Made by a program: the position numbers and the translations under genes | In this document: positions 12,398-22,289 of the stretch, piece by piece | How positions within the stretch are numbered: position 1 is the first letter of the stretch | Layout: each line of letters begins with the position of its first letter | Notes under the pieces: model-generated | Seen by the model: the letters and a program-made list of their open reading frames with translations, nothing else | Databases searched by the model: none | What the model was told of the DNA's origin: nothing | NCBI RefSeq assembly: GCF_025602895.1 | Contig: NW_026516269.1 | Coordinates: 62,001-126,000, forward strand | Length of the DNA stretch: 64,000 bases | DNA from: Polychytrium aggregatum | Taxonomy: Eukaryota; Chytridiomycota; Chytridiomycetes; Polychytriales | Reading direction: 5' to 3'

Positions 12398-14647
12398 TCA
12401 GACCGAGACCAAGGCAGCGGACGTCGTGCTGTGGCTTTGCATCATGTCGATGGTGTCGCGGCTCGGAACCTTGGGCAGGGCCATGGTTCGGAACAACTCT
12501 GCGTTGTCGGGAGTCGGCGAGCGCAGATCGATATCCATGGCAAGGGCGTTGCCGTAGAGCTTGTTGTTGACCCAGGACAAGCTGTCAAACGCATCGTCTC
12601 CGGGCAGGGGCGGGGCCACCGACTGGGCTGTGTTGCGCCGGTCCAGCGACGGCTGGCGGCCGCTGACAAAGGTGGTATCGGAAAGCACGGAGAGACCCTT
12701 GAGTTGATCAGCGAGGAGCATGCTGTCGGGACGAGCGCTGCTGGCGATCGAATCACGCTTGCGAAAGCCCGATGCCGGGCTCATGGGAGGCGCGCTGGCC
12801 GAAAACGAAGGCTCAGGCGACTTGAGGGATGGCTTGGGGCTCTTGAGGCGGAGCGAGATCAGGTTCGAGGTGTTGATGGGTGGAGGCAGCAGACTGTGTC
12901 TGGACTTGAACTTGGATTTGACTTTGGACAGCGAGCCCATTCGCAGCAGCGACGAGTCGGACGAGGCGGCCGGGAAGGAAAACGGCCGTCTGAGCGACTC
13001 GGGGTCGCTGGGTGCGAGCGGCGCGACCGAAGGTGCAGCCGAGGACACAATCGAGGGCGAAACCGGAGAGAGGGGCGGCTGCACCTTGGCTCCATGAGGT
13101 CGATCGAGAGATTCGGAAACGTGGACAGACAGATTGATGGCGTTGATCCAGGCTGTTGCGTCTGCCTCAGAGGCGCAGCGGAGCAGCCAGGCCGAGTCCT
13201 GGTCGTGCGAGTCGCCGCGGGCGGGAGCAGCGCGAGCGACTTCAAAGACGTTGCGCTTGCGATATTTCGACGACAGATTGCATGTCGAGTGCTGGTCAAC
13301 GACCATGGCGCCGACGACTGGCTCCTCGGCTCTCTTGGCCTTGAAGTAGTAAAGGCGATGGGGCGTCAGCAGGAAAAAGTACTGCTTGAAGGACTTGAAG
13401 AAGAGAGCCGAAGAGCGCTTTTCCATCTCGCCATGCAGACATTTTGGAAAGAGGTTCGAGAGCTCGCCGAGGGTGAGCTTGTCGAGCTCTGTGGTGGCGA
13501 GCGCGGGAGAGCGGGACGGCGCCATCGCCTTCAGGGACAGGGAGTTGGATCGCTGGAAGGCGAGGGCCGAGTTTCGGTGCGGTTGGCGGGGAGTGGTATT
13601 GCTGCGGACCAGGAGCGAGGCCTTGAGGTCGGTGTCGGAAGGATGGGTACTGCCGACCAAGGTGGTGTCATTGGAGGAGGGGCGATCGGGAACGGCGTCA
13701 TCGGAGTCGGGCCGGTAATAGCCCAGGCTGTATCTGTTGGGGTTGTCGGGGGTTCGGCTGAGGCGGTTGGGATTGGAGATGCCCTGAATGCTGATGAGGC
13801 TGCGTCTGTTGCGACTGGTAGTGCCAGGGGCGCTTCCGGAGGCGCTTTCGGTGCCGTGTCTGTTGCCGAGGCTGCGGGTGCTGGGATCGTCGCTGTCGGC
13901 ATCGAGCACCGAGTCGTCGTATATGCGCTCGCGGGTGGGCGGCCGGGGCGGCTCCTCCGAGGGAAGGTCGACGGTGGTAGTCTCGGGCATGGGCGTCGAG
14001 TCGGTGCTGCTGGTGGTCGAGAAGGAAAACTCGGCGCTGTTGGCATGGGCCGGAGCCAGGTAGACCGAGGGCGTCGGATAGCGGGACAGGGTCGAAAACG
14101 AGGCCGACACGGAGCGGGAGTGCGACGGATACATGTTGGCCGGAACGACGCCGAGCATCTGCAGCTCCAGGGCGTTGAGGTCGCGCACGTCGCTGGCGAG
14201 CTGGGACATGGCCGACTCGAGGGCACAGAGCGATCGGTTGGTGCCGACGTCGTAGGAGTAGAGCACACCATTGCGAACCTTGATGGCGCACGACGAGCGA
14301 CGCTGGAGGGTGTCGACACTGGAGGAAGGCCGGTGGAAGGAGCCTGAGGTCGAGCTGGCCCGGTCGAGGCCAAAGGACATGCGGAAGGACGCAGGCGAGC
14401 CCAGGACCGAATCACGGTAGTAGGACAGCGAGAGGACCGAGGGCGGCGGCGAAAAGAGCTGCGAATGCGCTGGAGATGCTGCCTGGGAATGCGACGGCAG
14501 CGGCGGGCTGAGCATGGCTGAAACAAGATGAGGTTGAGACGACTGGAAGGGCGAGCTGGGCACGGCCGCGCCGAGTTGGAGAGAGTGCGACGACTGGGAG
14601 GCCTCGGGCGAGCCGGAGCCCGAAGGACGATAGGCCACATGGACCAT
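12398..14647 (-). CDS. PH-domain protein, Ser/Pro-rich
   Basis: The frame gives 749 residues from the ATG at 14647 (MVHVAYRPSGSG). It is open further upstream, but that extension is a hydrophobic low-complexity tract, so I prefer the internal Met. A PH domain lies at roughly 13460-13090: the motif GEMEKRSSALFFKSFKQYFF starts strand 1-2, then LTPHRLYYFK, and it closes with the helix DATAWINAINLSV. This is the usual PH layout for phosphoinositide or membrane binding. The flanks are Ser/Pro-rich and probably disordered, with many possible phosphosites. No catalytic domain is visible. The protein is likely a membrane- or bud/rhizoid-associated adaptor; function beyond PH binding is inference. The long antisense frame over this gene is a by-product of its GC-rich codons. 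Confidence 0.8.
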   Translation of the reverse strand: MVHVAYRPSGSGSPEASQSSHSLQLGAAVPSSPFQSSQPHLVSAMLSPPLPSHSQAASPAHSQLFSPPPSVLSLSYYRDSVLGSPASFRMSFGLDRASSTSGSFHRPSSSVDTLQRRSSCAIKVRNGVLYSYDVGTNRSLCALESAMSQLASDVRDLNALELQMLGVVPANMYPSHSRSVSASFSTLSRYPTPSVYLAPAHANSAEFSFSTTSSTDSTPMPETTTVDLPSEEPPRPPTRERIYDDSVLDADSDDPSTRSLGNRHGTESASGSAPGTTSRNRRSLISIQGISNPNRLSRTPDNPNRYSLGYYRPDSDDAVPDRPSSNDTTLVGSTHPSDTDLKASLLVRSNTTPRQPHRNSALAFQRSNSLSLKAMAPSRSPALATTELDKLTLGELSNLFPKCLHGEMEKRSSALFFKSFKQYFFLLTPHRLYYFKAKRAEEPVVGAMVVDQHSTCNLSSKYRKRNVFEVARAAPARGDSHDQDSAWLLRCASEADATAWINAINLSVHVSESLDRPHGAKVQPPLSPVSPSIVSSAAPSVAPLAPSDPESLRRPFSFPAASSDSSLLRMGSLSKVKSKFKSRHSLLPPPINTSNLISLRLKSPKPSLKSPEPSFSASAPPMSPASGFRKRDSIASSARPDSMLLADQLKGLSVLSDTTFVSGRQPSLDRRNTAQSVAPPLPGDDAFDSLSWVNNKLYGNALAMDIDLRSPTPDNAELFRTMALPKVPSRDTIDMMQSHSTTSAALVSV

Positions 14648-15367
14648 GTGAGCAGGTTGCTGTGGAGGCGGAAAGCCGAGCCGGGAGCAGAGGGAGTGGA
14701 CTTGCGGCAAGACCTTGAGATGGGGGAAGCTGGATGGACACCGAGACTGGATGGACGCCGAGAGCGACAGAAGCGACAAAGAAAAGGCGATCGTAGATGC
14801 AACGAGCAAAGACAGCACCAGATGCAACGAGCAAAGGCAGAGGGCCTCGGGCGCCCAGACAGATGTCCAAGATCAGGCGAGAGGATGCGGGGCCGAGGGG
14901 CAGAAGGCGGTGGGCCAAGGTTGCAGATCGGCGATGGGGCGGGCTGGCGATTCGGAGGACGGCGAGGAGAAAGGGCGGTGCATGAAGGCAAACCGGTGCG
15001 ATCTGGGTGGGGACGGTGCCGCTGCAGCCTCCCCGAAGGCGATCAGCAGATGGACCGCGAAGGACAAGGGCAGCAGACAGTGGGGACAGCGGTGGTGGAG
15101 GAGGTGGTGGTGGGGGACGAGGCGGGTTGTTCGTGCAGTCGATAGGCCGGGTGGGCAGTTGCATCGATGGTCGACGGTTGATAGCGGAGAGTTGATGGTC
15201 GGTGGCCGATAGCCGAGATTGTTAAGTGGGTCGTTAATACCAAGTGGTGGATATCCGTGGCGGCGTGGGAACGGCCAACAAGGGCCAAGGACATTCGGCA
15301 AGGAGGACATTCGGCAAGGGCAGTCGGCAGCGGCACTCGGCAAGGACAGCACGCGGCTGGCACCGGG

Positions 15368-15419
15368 TGCATCTGGGTCGATGGACACGAATGTGCATCT
15401 GGGTCGATGGGCATGAATG
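15368..15419. repeat. Two tandem 26-bp units
   Basis: TGCATCTGGGTCGATGG followed by RCAYGAATG is repeated twice with two differences. It is non-coding as far as can be seen. Confidence 0.8.
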
Positions 15420-15425
15420 TGCGTC

Positions 15426-15540
15426 GAGTAACGACTGCCATCCACGGATTGACGACAGTGATCAACCAAGTAACGACTGTGATCAACCGAGTAACGACTG
15501 CTATCCACCAAGTAACGACTGCTATCCACGGATTAACGAC
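15426..15540. repeat. 21-bp minisatellite, about five units
   Basis: Units of the form AGTAACGACTG plus YKATCMACS are repeated with substitutions. On the minus strand they make an artificial YLVDSSR-type peptide repeat, an expected product of a 21-bp period rather than a sign of a gene. Confidence 0.8.
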
Positions 15541-15613
15541 ATGCAACTCGCTCGACAAAACGAGTACTGTCGCAGCCAGCAAGGCCAGCCCAAGTCGTCG
15601 CTCGGCCTTGGTC

Positions 15614-15687
15614 GCAGGATGGCAAAGTCCACCGCCCCTTGCTGCTGCCGATGCAGGGCGATTGTGCCGAGCACCCATCTCGCATGC
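15614..15687. repeat. 74-bp direct repeat, copy 2 (partner at 11457-11530)
   Basis: Near-identical to 11457-11530 and joined to relic F in the same way, with the same orientation. Confidence 0.85.
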
Positions 15688-15990
15688 TGATTGTACAGGG
15701 GGAGATGCGACACTTGCCCACAACCCATATGTCAGTGGAGTCTGTGATGGCATGCATCCAGATAATCTATATGCAACAATCAGATCACCTCCGATTGAAC
15801 ACCACCGGTCGCTCTCCGGTCTCCACAAATCGACACGCACACTGGTCTCGGAGTGTCAGCGGTGAATGGTGCTCTTGGACACACCGGCGAATGGTGCTCT
15901 TGGACACACCGGCGAATGACCATGGCCAGCGCGCGATGGTTATTGAGTAGCAAAATATATCATCAATGGTCGATAACCAGGGTGTCCCGT
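15688..15990 (-). mobile_element. Internal-deletion derivative of the Fanzor/DD34E transposon (relic F)
   Basis: Same structure as relic E: a decayed 3' terminal repeat (TGTACAGGGGGAGATG) near 15691, Fanzor last codons near 15800-15840, the transposase start (revcomp of CATGGCCAGCGCGCGATGG) near 15920, and the inner part of the 5' repeat (GGGTGTCCCGT), where similarity stops at 15990. A 25-bp unit beginning GAATGGTGCTCTTGGACAC is duplicated in tandem (15864-15888 and 15889-15913), a difference from relic E. The SRPBCC gene starts 141 bp downstream. Confidence 0.85.
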
Positions 15991-16130
15991 CGTAGGATGT
16001 GGATGCACTCGACCGACACAGCGGCCCTGCCTTGCCGCTGTCTGGGCTGTCCATGAAGACGCCCCACAGACACCGCACCAATCTCTCCCCCGGTCTCGCC
16101 AACCCATATCGTCCTCGCCGCCCTCATCCC

Positions 16131-16670
16131 ATGTCGTCTCCTGTCGTGCCGACACCTTCGATCCCCAAGGGCGGCCTCTTCACCGTCCAGGCCGAAGCAC
16201 GCATCGCCTGTCCGGATCAGACCGTCTTTGCCATCCTGCTCGACACTGCCAACTACGTCTGCTGGAACTCGTTTGTTCCAGAGGTCACTATTGTCCAGTC
16301 GCCTGTCTCGGACGGCTCCGGCTTGGTCTTGGCCGTTGGCGCACGGCTGGATTTCCTCGTCAACATGGAGCCGTCTATCCCGTCGAGCTTCTGGAACAAG
16401 ATGCGCATCGCTGGGCTCGAGGTGACCTGCCTGGACTCGCACCGGGTCTGTTGGCGAAGCCATTTCGGCTCGTCGCTGCTCCAGACTGCCGAGCGGGTCC
16501 AGCTCGTCGAGGACGACGGCGCCGGCGGATGTCGATACCTCACCTGGGAGACCTATCAAGGCCCGCTTGCCTACCTCGTTCAATACGTGCATGGGGATCG
16601 GCTCCAGGCCCGCTTCCAGGACTGTGCAAACGATCTGAAGCGATACGCCGAGTCCGGGTCGCAGCAGTGA
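16131..16670 (+). CDS. SRPBCC / START-like superfamily protein
   Basis: A single frame of 179 residues from ATG 16131 (CCCATGTCG; MSSPVVPTPSIPKGG). The frame is open upstream, but that part is basic and low-complexity. The N-terminal strand-helix unit VQAEARIACPDQTVFAILLD, the WNSFVPEV segment and the C-terminal long helix (AYLVQYVHGDRLQARFQDC) match the polyketide-cyclase/Bet v1-like fold, which binds a hydrophobic ligand in a cavity. Length fits the family. The ligand cannot be predicted. Relic F ends 140 bp upstream, so the promoter of this gene may include transposon sequence. Confidence 0.75.
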   Translation: MSSPVVPTPSIPKGGLFTVQAEARIACPDQTVFAILLDTANYVCWNSFVPEVTIVQSPVSDGSGLVLAVGARLDFLVNMEPSIPSSFWNKMRIAGLEVTCLDSHRVCWRSHFGSSLLQTAERVQLVEDDGAGGCRYLTWETYQGPLAYLVQYVHGDRLQARFQDCANDLKRYAESGSQQ

Positions 16671-16675
16671 ATGTC

Positions 16676-16765
16676 GATGCAATAGGCGATGCAATAATCG
16701 ATGCCGTAATCGTCAATGCGATGATCAATGCCGTGATCGTCAATGCGTTGATCGATCGCCCTGGG
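16676..16765. repeat. Tandem ATGC/ATCG-rich units after the SRPBCC gene
   Basis: Degenerate units of about 24 bp (AATCGATGCCGTAATCGTC and ATGATCAATGCCGTGATCG types) begin 5 bp after the stop codon at 16670. They give an artificial alternating hydrophobic peptide on the minus strand and are non-coding. Confidence 0.6.
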
Positions 16766-17137
16766 CACTGCAGGCTGCGGTCCACCGCCAGCGTTCGGAC
16801 TATGTCGATCGCCGCATTTCTGTTTCCATCGACCCTGCTGTCCAGAGCCGTCCTCGCTCTCCCCGCCGCCAAGGCCCTTGGTGCTGCCTCCACGTCCCCT
16901 TGCCCGCGATTGGCCTCGTCCGCGCAGATGAGTCGAAGCGGGTCAGCAGCACAACTCTCCCTCCATCAGCACTTCCACCAGCATCCACATCCGCACCTCC
17001 ATCGGCATCTCTCTCCGTACCCTCGCCAGACACCTGTCTGCCTGCAGTCGACCCTCATTGCCCACTTGCTGAATACAACCGTCTGTCCCTGGCTTGGCTC
17101 CGCTTCGTCAGACCCTTGATTCCTGCGCTCCTGCTCG

Positions 17138-18229
17138 TTGTCTTTCTTCCTCATCGTATCTGCGCTCGCCCAGACCACAAACAACCCGCTGTTGCCTCCG
17201 CATGTCCACTGGCCCGTTATGAAACCCAGCGGCCTCATCATCCTGCTGAGCATGGGCTCCCGAATCCCACTCGCAGCCAGCACAACCACTTGTCCAGCTC
17301 CGAGTCTATCCCATCCGCCACTTGCATCCAGCCCTTCCGCCCCGTCGATGCCTTTGCCGTCAAAATGGAAAGGCCCAACTCTCCTCGCAGCGTTACCAGC
17401 GGTTGAGCATCGGCTCCCATCAGCCTCAATACAGGCCGCCGATCCTCTCGAACTGTTCGAATCGTGTCCCCTGGCCTTCAACAGCAGCCAACTGTGGCCA
17501 CAGCCCATCTCGCTGGCTTCCCATCGTCATCTCCAACAGTCACCTTCGGGATTCCCTGCACAATATCCGTCTCCATCGCATCGCCCCCTCCAGGCGCCTT
17601 GGCCTCGCCTCCCTCAAAGCGACAGCGCCCGTGCGCTTCGAGACAGCGACAACACCCAATCGATCCACGACAGCCGCGACTGCTACGGCTCCAACAACTG
17701 CAACAGCTGCGACGACTGCGACGACTGCGACGACTCTGGGGACTGCACCCTCAACAGCCATGAAAATCGATGCAGCCATCGCCACGATATGCCTGCAGCT
17801 GCAGTCAGCACGGCCAGCACGGCCAGCATTCCTGTCCCGCCCAACTCAACCGACCCCTCATACGGAGCACCCGCTCGAACACCTCCCTCCATCACAGGCC
17901 TTCATCTGCACCGCTTCATCACGGACCTGCGTCGATGGCGCCTGTGGATCTCGCAGTCGCAGTCCGAGCAATTCTACGACCTCATGCTGCTCGTGCTGCT
18001 CGTCTTTTGGTGCGGCGGCACTCTCATCCGCGGCTGGAACAGCGAATATTCGCACTCGTTTGGGTGGGGCCTCAAGACGGACGGGCTGGAGACGAGCACA
18101 GAGGCAGCACCCAGCGACCCGGTCGACACTGAGGCTCCGAGCGAACTGGCGCTTCAGAGCGCCATGCGAGTTCTCGAGGCACGGTACATCTGCCAAGGAC
18201 GATATCGGCGGAATCTCTGGAGGGTATAG
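17138..18229 (+). CDS. Putative single-pass membrane protein with disordered N-terminal region
   Basis: The open frame is 363 codons. The C-terminal 120 residues look like real protein: a basic amphipathic stretch (HRFITDLRRWRLWISQ), one transmembrane helix (FYDLMLLVLLVFWCGG), then a short hydrophilic tail ending RYRRNLWRV. The first 240 residues are Pro/Ser/His-rich, including a tandem CGACGACTG tract near 17705-17740 (DDCDDCDD), so the true start and any introns are uncertain. I do not recognise the family. If real, it would be a tail-anchored or single-pass protein of an internal membrane. Confidence 0.4.
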   Translation: MSFFLIVSALAQTTNNPLLPPHVHWPVMKPSGLIILLSMGSRIPLAASTTTCPAPSLSHPPLASSPSAPSMPLPSKWKGPTLLAALPAVEHRLPSASIQAADPLELFESCPLAFNSSQLWPQPISLASHRHLQQSPSGFPAQYPSPSHRPLQAPWPRLPQSDSARALRDSDNTQSIHDSRDCYGSNNCNSCDDCDDCDDSGDCTLNSHENRCSHRHDMPAAAVSTASTASIPVPPNSTDPSYGAPARTPPSITGLHLHRFITDLRRWRLWISQSQSEQFYDLMLLVLLVFWCGGTLIRGWNSEYSHSFGWGLKTDGLETSTEAAPSDPVDTEAPSELALQSAMRVLEARYICQGRYRRNLWRV

Positions 18230-19152
18230 TAGACCCACCTATTGCAAACGGATGCAATTACTATCTCCCTCTCTCCCTTTCTCCCTCTCTCTCTCCCTCT
18301 CTCAGCCTGGACCGAGCGGAGGGCTCTCGCTGAAAAGTCCCTCCCAAGAGGCAGATCCACGCGCACACCGATGAGCGCAAGTACCAACCCATTAATCGAT
18401 GAACCTCGACGACCCCATACCCAAAGCCCTCTCGCGATCTGGCCCCCCCCCTCGACTAGCGGCTCCAATATCCTTTCCGGGATAGACTTTTATATGGTCT
18501 GCCAAGCACCTCATTCCTGCCGCTCCAGCCGACGTATCATAGCCCGTTCCCGATGATGCCCAGATACGCATGGATACCACAGGCCCGTTCCGCTTTTCCC
18601 TGATGCACACTTATCTCCATCTGGACACTTGCTTATTTCTTGGATTTCTACTACCACAACGGTTCTGTATTTGTGGTCCTGGCTTTTCTTTATCAAACAG
18701 CATCCTCTCCCTCGTCGCCGCCACCTCCGTTGAATTGCCCTATGTTTTGCTGTTGTCCCTGCTTTGTTGCTCATCCCTGCTCTTGTGTCGTCTCTTCACC
18801 ATCTCCTGCTCCCGTTTGGTTGTCCCTGCGCCTCATACGGCTCTTCCAAAGAGCGAAACAACAACAACAACAAAAATTCAATAAAACTCCATCTTTTTCT
18901 TGGATTTTCCGAGTTTCTCTTCGAGAGATGCCCATCACCGAAGGGCATTGGCGTTGACCCCGCCAGCACTCGATCCCCCATCGAGGACATGGCATCCCAG
19001 GCGCACGGCCAATGGCTACGAGCGAGGATCGGTTTGCTGTCCTGGAATCCAATGGAGACCATTCGATTATGAACGCAGAGAGCGGGATGAACGGAAGAAG
19101 CAAGAAAAAGACAGCAACGGAGGAAGCTCTTCTTTCCGGATTCGGGGATATG
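18230..19152. other. Intergenic region with pyrimidine tract
   Basis: A CTCTCCCTTT-rich tract lies at 18262-18305, a CAA repeat near 18858-18875, and a plus-strand AATAAA at 18880. It probably holds the 3' UTR of the membrane-protein gene and the 3' flank of MED4. No gene recognised. Confidence 0.5.
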
Positions 19153-20591
19153 CTACAGATCAAGATCGAGGACATCAACATCGGCCGCTTGGACCTCCGA
19201 CGAGTCGCCTTGGGTGACCTGCTCGCGAGTGCGGATATGGTCGAGAATGTCGGTCTCCATGGCATCGACTTCGTGCTGGATTTCTTCCCGCTCTGTTGGT
19301 TGGGTCGATTGGGACGGCAGTTAGTTAGGTGCAGGAGGGGGGGAGGAGGAGAGCAGAACGAAACGGAATGGACGAGCTACGAGAGGCTATCCATCTCGAT
19401 TCTGTCCTCCTCATGATGGTCCTTGTGGACATGCGGGCCTGTCGACTCCCAAGACGTCCTGACTCACGATGTTGGGTCACGGCCATGGTCTCGGCAAGAT
19501 AAGCCTCCAGGTTCTTTGGGAAGAGCAGGCTCGCTCGTATCAGAGTCTCTTGCGGGACAGGCGCACTAAACGGAATGGTTGGATCTGGATTCTGCGGGTT
19601 GAACTTGTGCGGGGCTGCAGTGTACGGCGCTACCCGCCGAGCATAGGCGATCACATCGCGGTAGTCGACATTGTCTGGCAGTTGAGATGAAGCAATGAGT
19701 GGGAAGCGATGAGCGGAAAGCAGTGAGTGGAAAGCAATGTCGCGGAGCAAGAAAGAGATAACGACAATGATGCCGTCCGCAATGGTGTGAATGCCTCTGA
19801 AGAGCTGGATAAAACGCACTGGTCTGCGACTGCTTCAACGATTCGATGCGTTCCCTGGATTGACTGAGGGTCAGCTCAATCGAGGCTTCAGCCTTGCGCA
19901 GGCTTTGGACGAGATTCAGGATGCCATGGGTATGCTGCTTGATTCGGGCCTGCAGATCGTCAATCTTTCTCTGGTTGGACTGATGCTGCTCCACTGGATA
20001 TGGGAACGAGCGACAGAGTGTAAGATAGTACCAATATCGGCTTCAACTGCGCTTGACACGGAGAGGACTGCCCTCAGGAAGGGGGTGAAAGTCCACCAAG
20101 CCGGCCAACCAACAGGTTGATCCATCGCATCGATCCGGCTAACAGGTCGATCCATCGCATCGATACGGCCAACGGGCTGATCACCACAGAGGAAGGAAGG
20201 AGTGGCAAGTCCCTCTTACGTTCATCAGCAAACTTTTGGATTTTCCGATCAAGGTCGATAATCTTGGCGATGAGCCGCTTGGCCTCGGCGGCTGGGTCAG
20301 AGCCCTGGACCAATGCGCCGGTGGCCTTGGACTGCTGCAAAGTCTGTAGCGACTCGAAGAGCTGCCGGATCAGCCGGGTATACTCGGGAAAGTAGCTGTT
20401 CCCGGATCGAGATGGGGGGGGGTGGATTCAAGGGGGGGGGAGAGATGAAGTGAGGAAGATGGGAGAGAAGAATCGAGGCGATTCGAGATTGTTCAGGACG
20501 GCTCGAGAGAGCGCCAATGATACCTGTTTGCCTTGATCCGGGGAGATATGCTCTCCCATGCTTGGTCGGCCAGCGGCTGGTCCGCAGACAT
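19153..20591 (-). CDS. MED4: Mediator complex subunit 4
   Basis: Exons that join in phase are 20591-20524 (MSADQPLADQAWESISP), 20395-20220 (YFPEYTRLIRQLFESLQ then a coiled coil), 19993-19820 (coiled coil NQRKIDDLQARIKQHTHGI) and 19674-19481 (VDYRDVIAYARRVAPYTAAP, then PVPQETLIRASLLF). The order of N-terminal coiled coil, the A-x-R-V/I-S/A...AP motif and the P-x-P-x-x-x-x-x-RASLL motif is the MED4 signature. MED4 sits in the middle module of Mediator and links it to RNA polymerase II. The C-terminus is ambiguous. A 59-nt intron (19422-19480) gives an acidic tail ending at 19377 (about 218 aa). Alternatively, reading on and splicing near 19370-19300 gives a longer acidic tail ending DVDVLDLDL at 19153. 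The outer limit given uses the second. Confidence 0.8.
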
Positions 20592-22289
20592 GGTATGGCG
20601 GCGAGTGTGTGTGGAAACGGATTGCGTGTATTGGATGAGTGTGCAGGATGCCGCTGAGATTGCAGATCCAGGTCAGGAGCAGACCAGATGGCGGCCTGGC
20701 GCGGGTTGGGGTTGGATTTGGGTTGCACTGCGGCCGCTGCTTCCCCGACATGCTCCCGTGCTGGGAGGTGTATCTGCTGCATATTGTTGGTGTGGAGGGG
20801 CGCTTATCGGGACCGCACAGAGCCATGATGCTTATAAGTGCCGATCCTGGTCGATCGATGGTATCCGGTCGAAAGAATATCGACTCTAGATGCTATCGAG
20901 CTCGCTGCTACATCGTGCTTGTGGTACTTGAGCTTTGGAAATGACGGCCAACTCCCTCTGATTGCACAGGACCACGCAACCAATCGAAACCAGAACCAGC
21001 CGGCAGCGTCCACTCCGATCCGATACGGCAGGCTGCCCCCTGTGCAGATACAGCAAACTCAGTGAAATGGGATGCCTTCACACGGATGGGTTGTGTGGAT
21101 TTCAGTGGTGCTGACCGATCAGGCTGAACGGCTTTGATCGGTGCTCGTGCTAATGGGATGGACTCTGCTGATACGCTGATTCTGTTCTGTTCTGTGGCAT
21201 CCCAGGTATGTCCTCGCGCAATTGGAGAGGGATATGCAAGAAACCCGCCATCCCAGAGGGAGTCCCCCCCCCTTGCATCTCTCCTTCTCCCCCCCCGCTG
21301 CCGCTGCACGACGAATATGGCGATGCCACTGGAGCCCTGCTATGCCGGTCGCAGAGTGCCAGCCGACCACCATGTCTGTCCGCCGAAACCATCCGCAAAC
21401 GTCGCTGCCCGGAGATATGGCCGGCCCCGGACGCAATCTGGGACCTGGCCGTTTCGGAGCCTGGGTGGGGCAGGGGTGGCATGGCAAGTGCTGCGCAGGA
21501 CCCCCTGTCGTCATGTGCGTGGCCAGGGTGTGGCTTGTGTTTTTTTCACTCCCGAGAGAGAGAGAGGAGAGAGATGGGCGAGAGAGGGTGTCTCGCCTCG
21601 CTGGTGCTGGGCCGCCGCCACCACCAACCGCGTCGCCGCCTTGGAAGCAGGGCAAGGCGGAAAGCAAAGCGCCGTGAAGGATCCAACCAGCCCAAGAGCG
21701 TCACCATGACGGCCGATCATCGCCAGCGCATGCAGCGACCAGGGCGGTGATCCAACAATGGCACCCGAGCCGAAGACGATCGCCCGATGAGTCGAGGTGA
21801 TGGGGACAAGAGACTGAATGACGGCAGGTTTCTGGAGCGACTTTGGCGCTGGGTCGGAGGAGCAGCAGTGCAAAGCGTGAGGGGGCAAATGTCGTTCATG
21901 AGAGCTCAAAATCGGTGTATTGCAAACTCTTCACGAAACCACAAGAGCAAGTACAAGATTCAAACAGAGCTGAGACGGCCTTCGGGAGGGTTTGGTAGCG
22001 GGAGAAAAGTGCTGAAGAGCTTGAGGAAGGGTGCGAAGGCCATCAAGAGACTGAAGTTGTGTCGAAAAGCAAGGAAAGGAAGATGGGGAGAGGAGGAGGG
22101 AATATCAAAGAGGTTGAAGCAATCCAGAAAGCGCAAGATGGTTGAGGTGAGGCAAGGGGTGAGAGAAAACATCAAAGGATAGAGGGAAAGTGATGCGAGA
22201 AAAAAATGGGCTAAAAGTTTATACAATCCGTTTTATTGGAACTCCATCTTTTCTTTTATTTTATGATCCTTTTGTGTTGATTGCTTGCC
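20592..22289. other. 1.7 kb between MED4 and 14-3-3 without a recognised gene
   Basis: Overlapping frames of 150-190 codons at 21134-21750 (plus) and 21119-21667 (minus) have skewed composition, C-runs (21266-21295) and no domain pattern. A purine-rich stretch occupies 21950-22200. Minus-strand poly(A)-like AATAAA sits just before 22260, fitting the 14-3-3 3' UTR. Confidence 0.45.

Larger units (their letters stand above)
14648..15613. other. Intergenic / 5' region of the PH gene, GC-rich, repeat-bearing
   Basis: About 1 kb with a GGTGGTGGGG-rich patch near 15090-15120 and the minisatellites listed separately. Long frames exist on both strands, but they follow the repeat periodicity and base bias. 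I see no recognisable gene. Confidence 0.5.

Noticed and set aside
12275-14347. 690-codon plus-strand open frame
   Set aside because: It lies fully antisense to the PH-domain gene, has Arg/Gly-rich bias-driven composition and no domain. The minus strand carries a clear PH domain.
14873-15529. Repeat-rich peptide (YLVDSSR units) on the minus strand
   Set aside because: It is the automatic product of a 21-bp minisatellite and continues into unrelated low-complexity sequence.
19012-19416. 134-codon plus-strand frame (MATSEDRFAVLES)
   Set aside because: Antisense to the MED4 C-terminal region, with no recognisable domain.
21134-21750. Three overlapping plus-strand frames of 151-191 codons
   Set aside because: All three phases are open at once over a homopolymer- and GC-rich stretch, the mark of base bias rather than of a gene.
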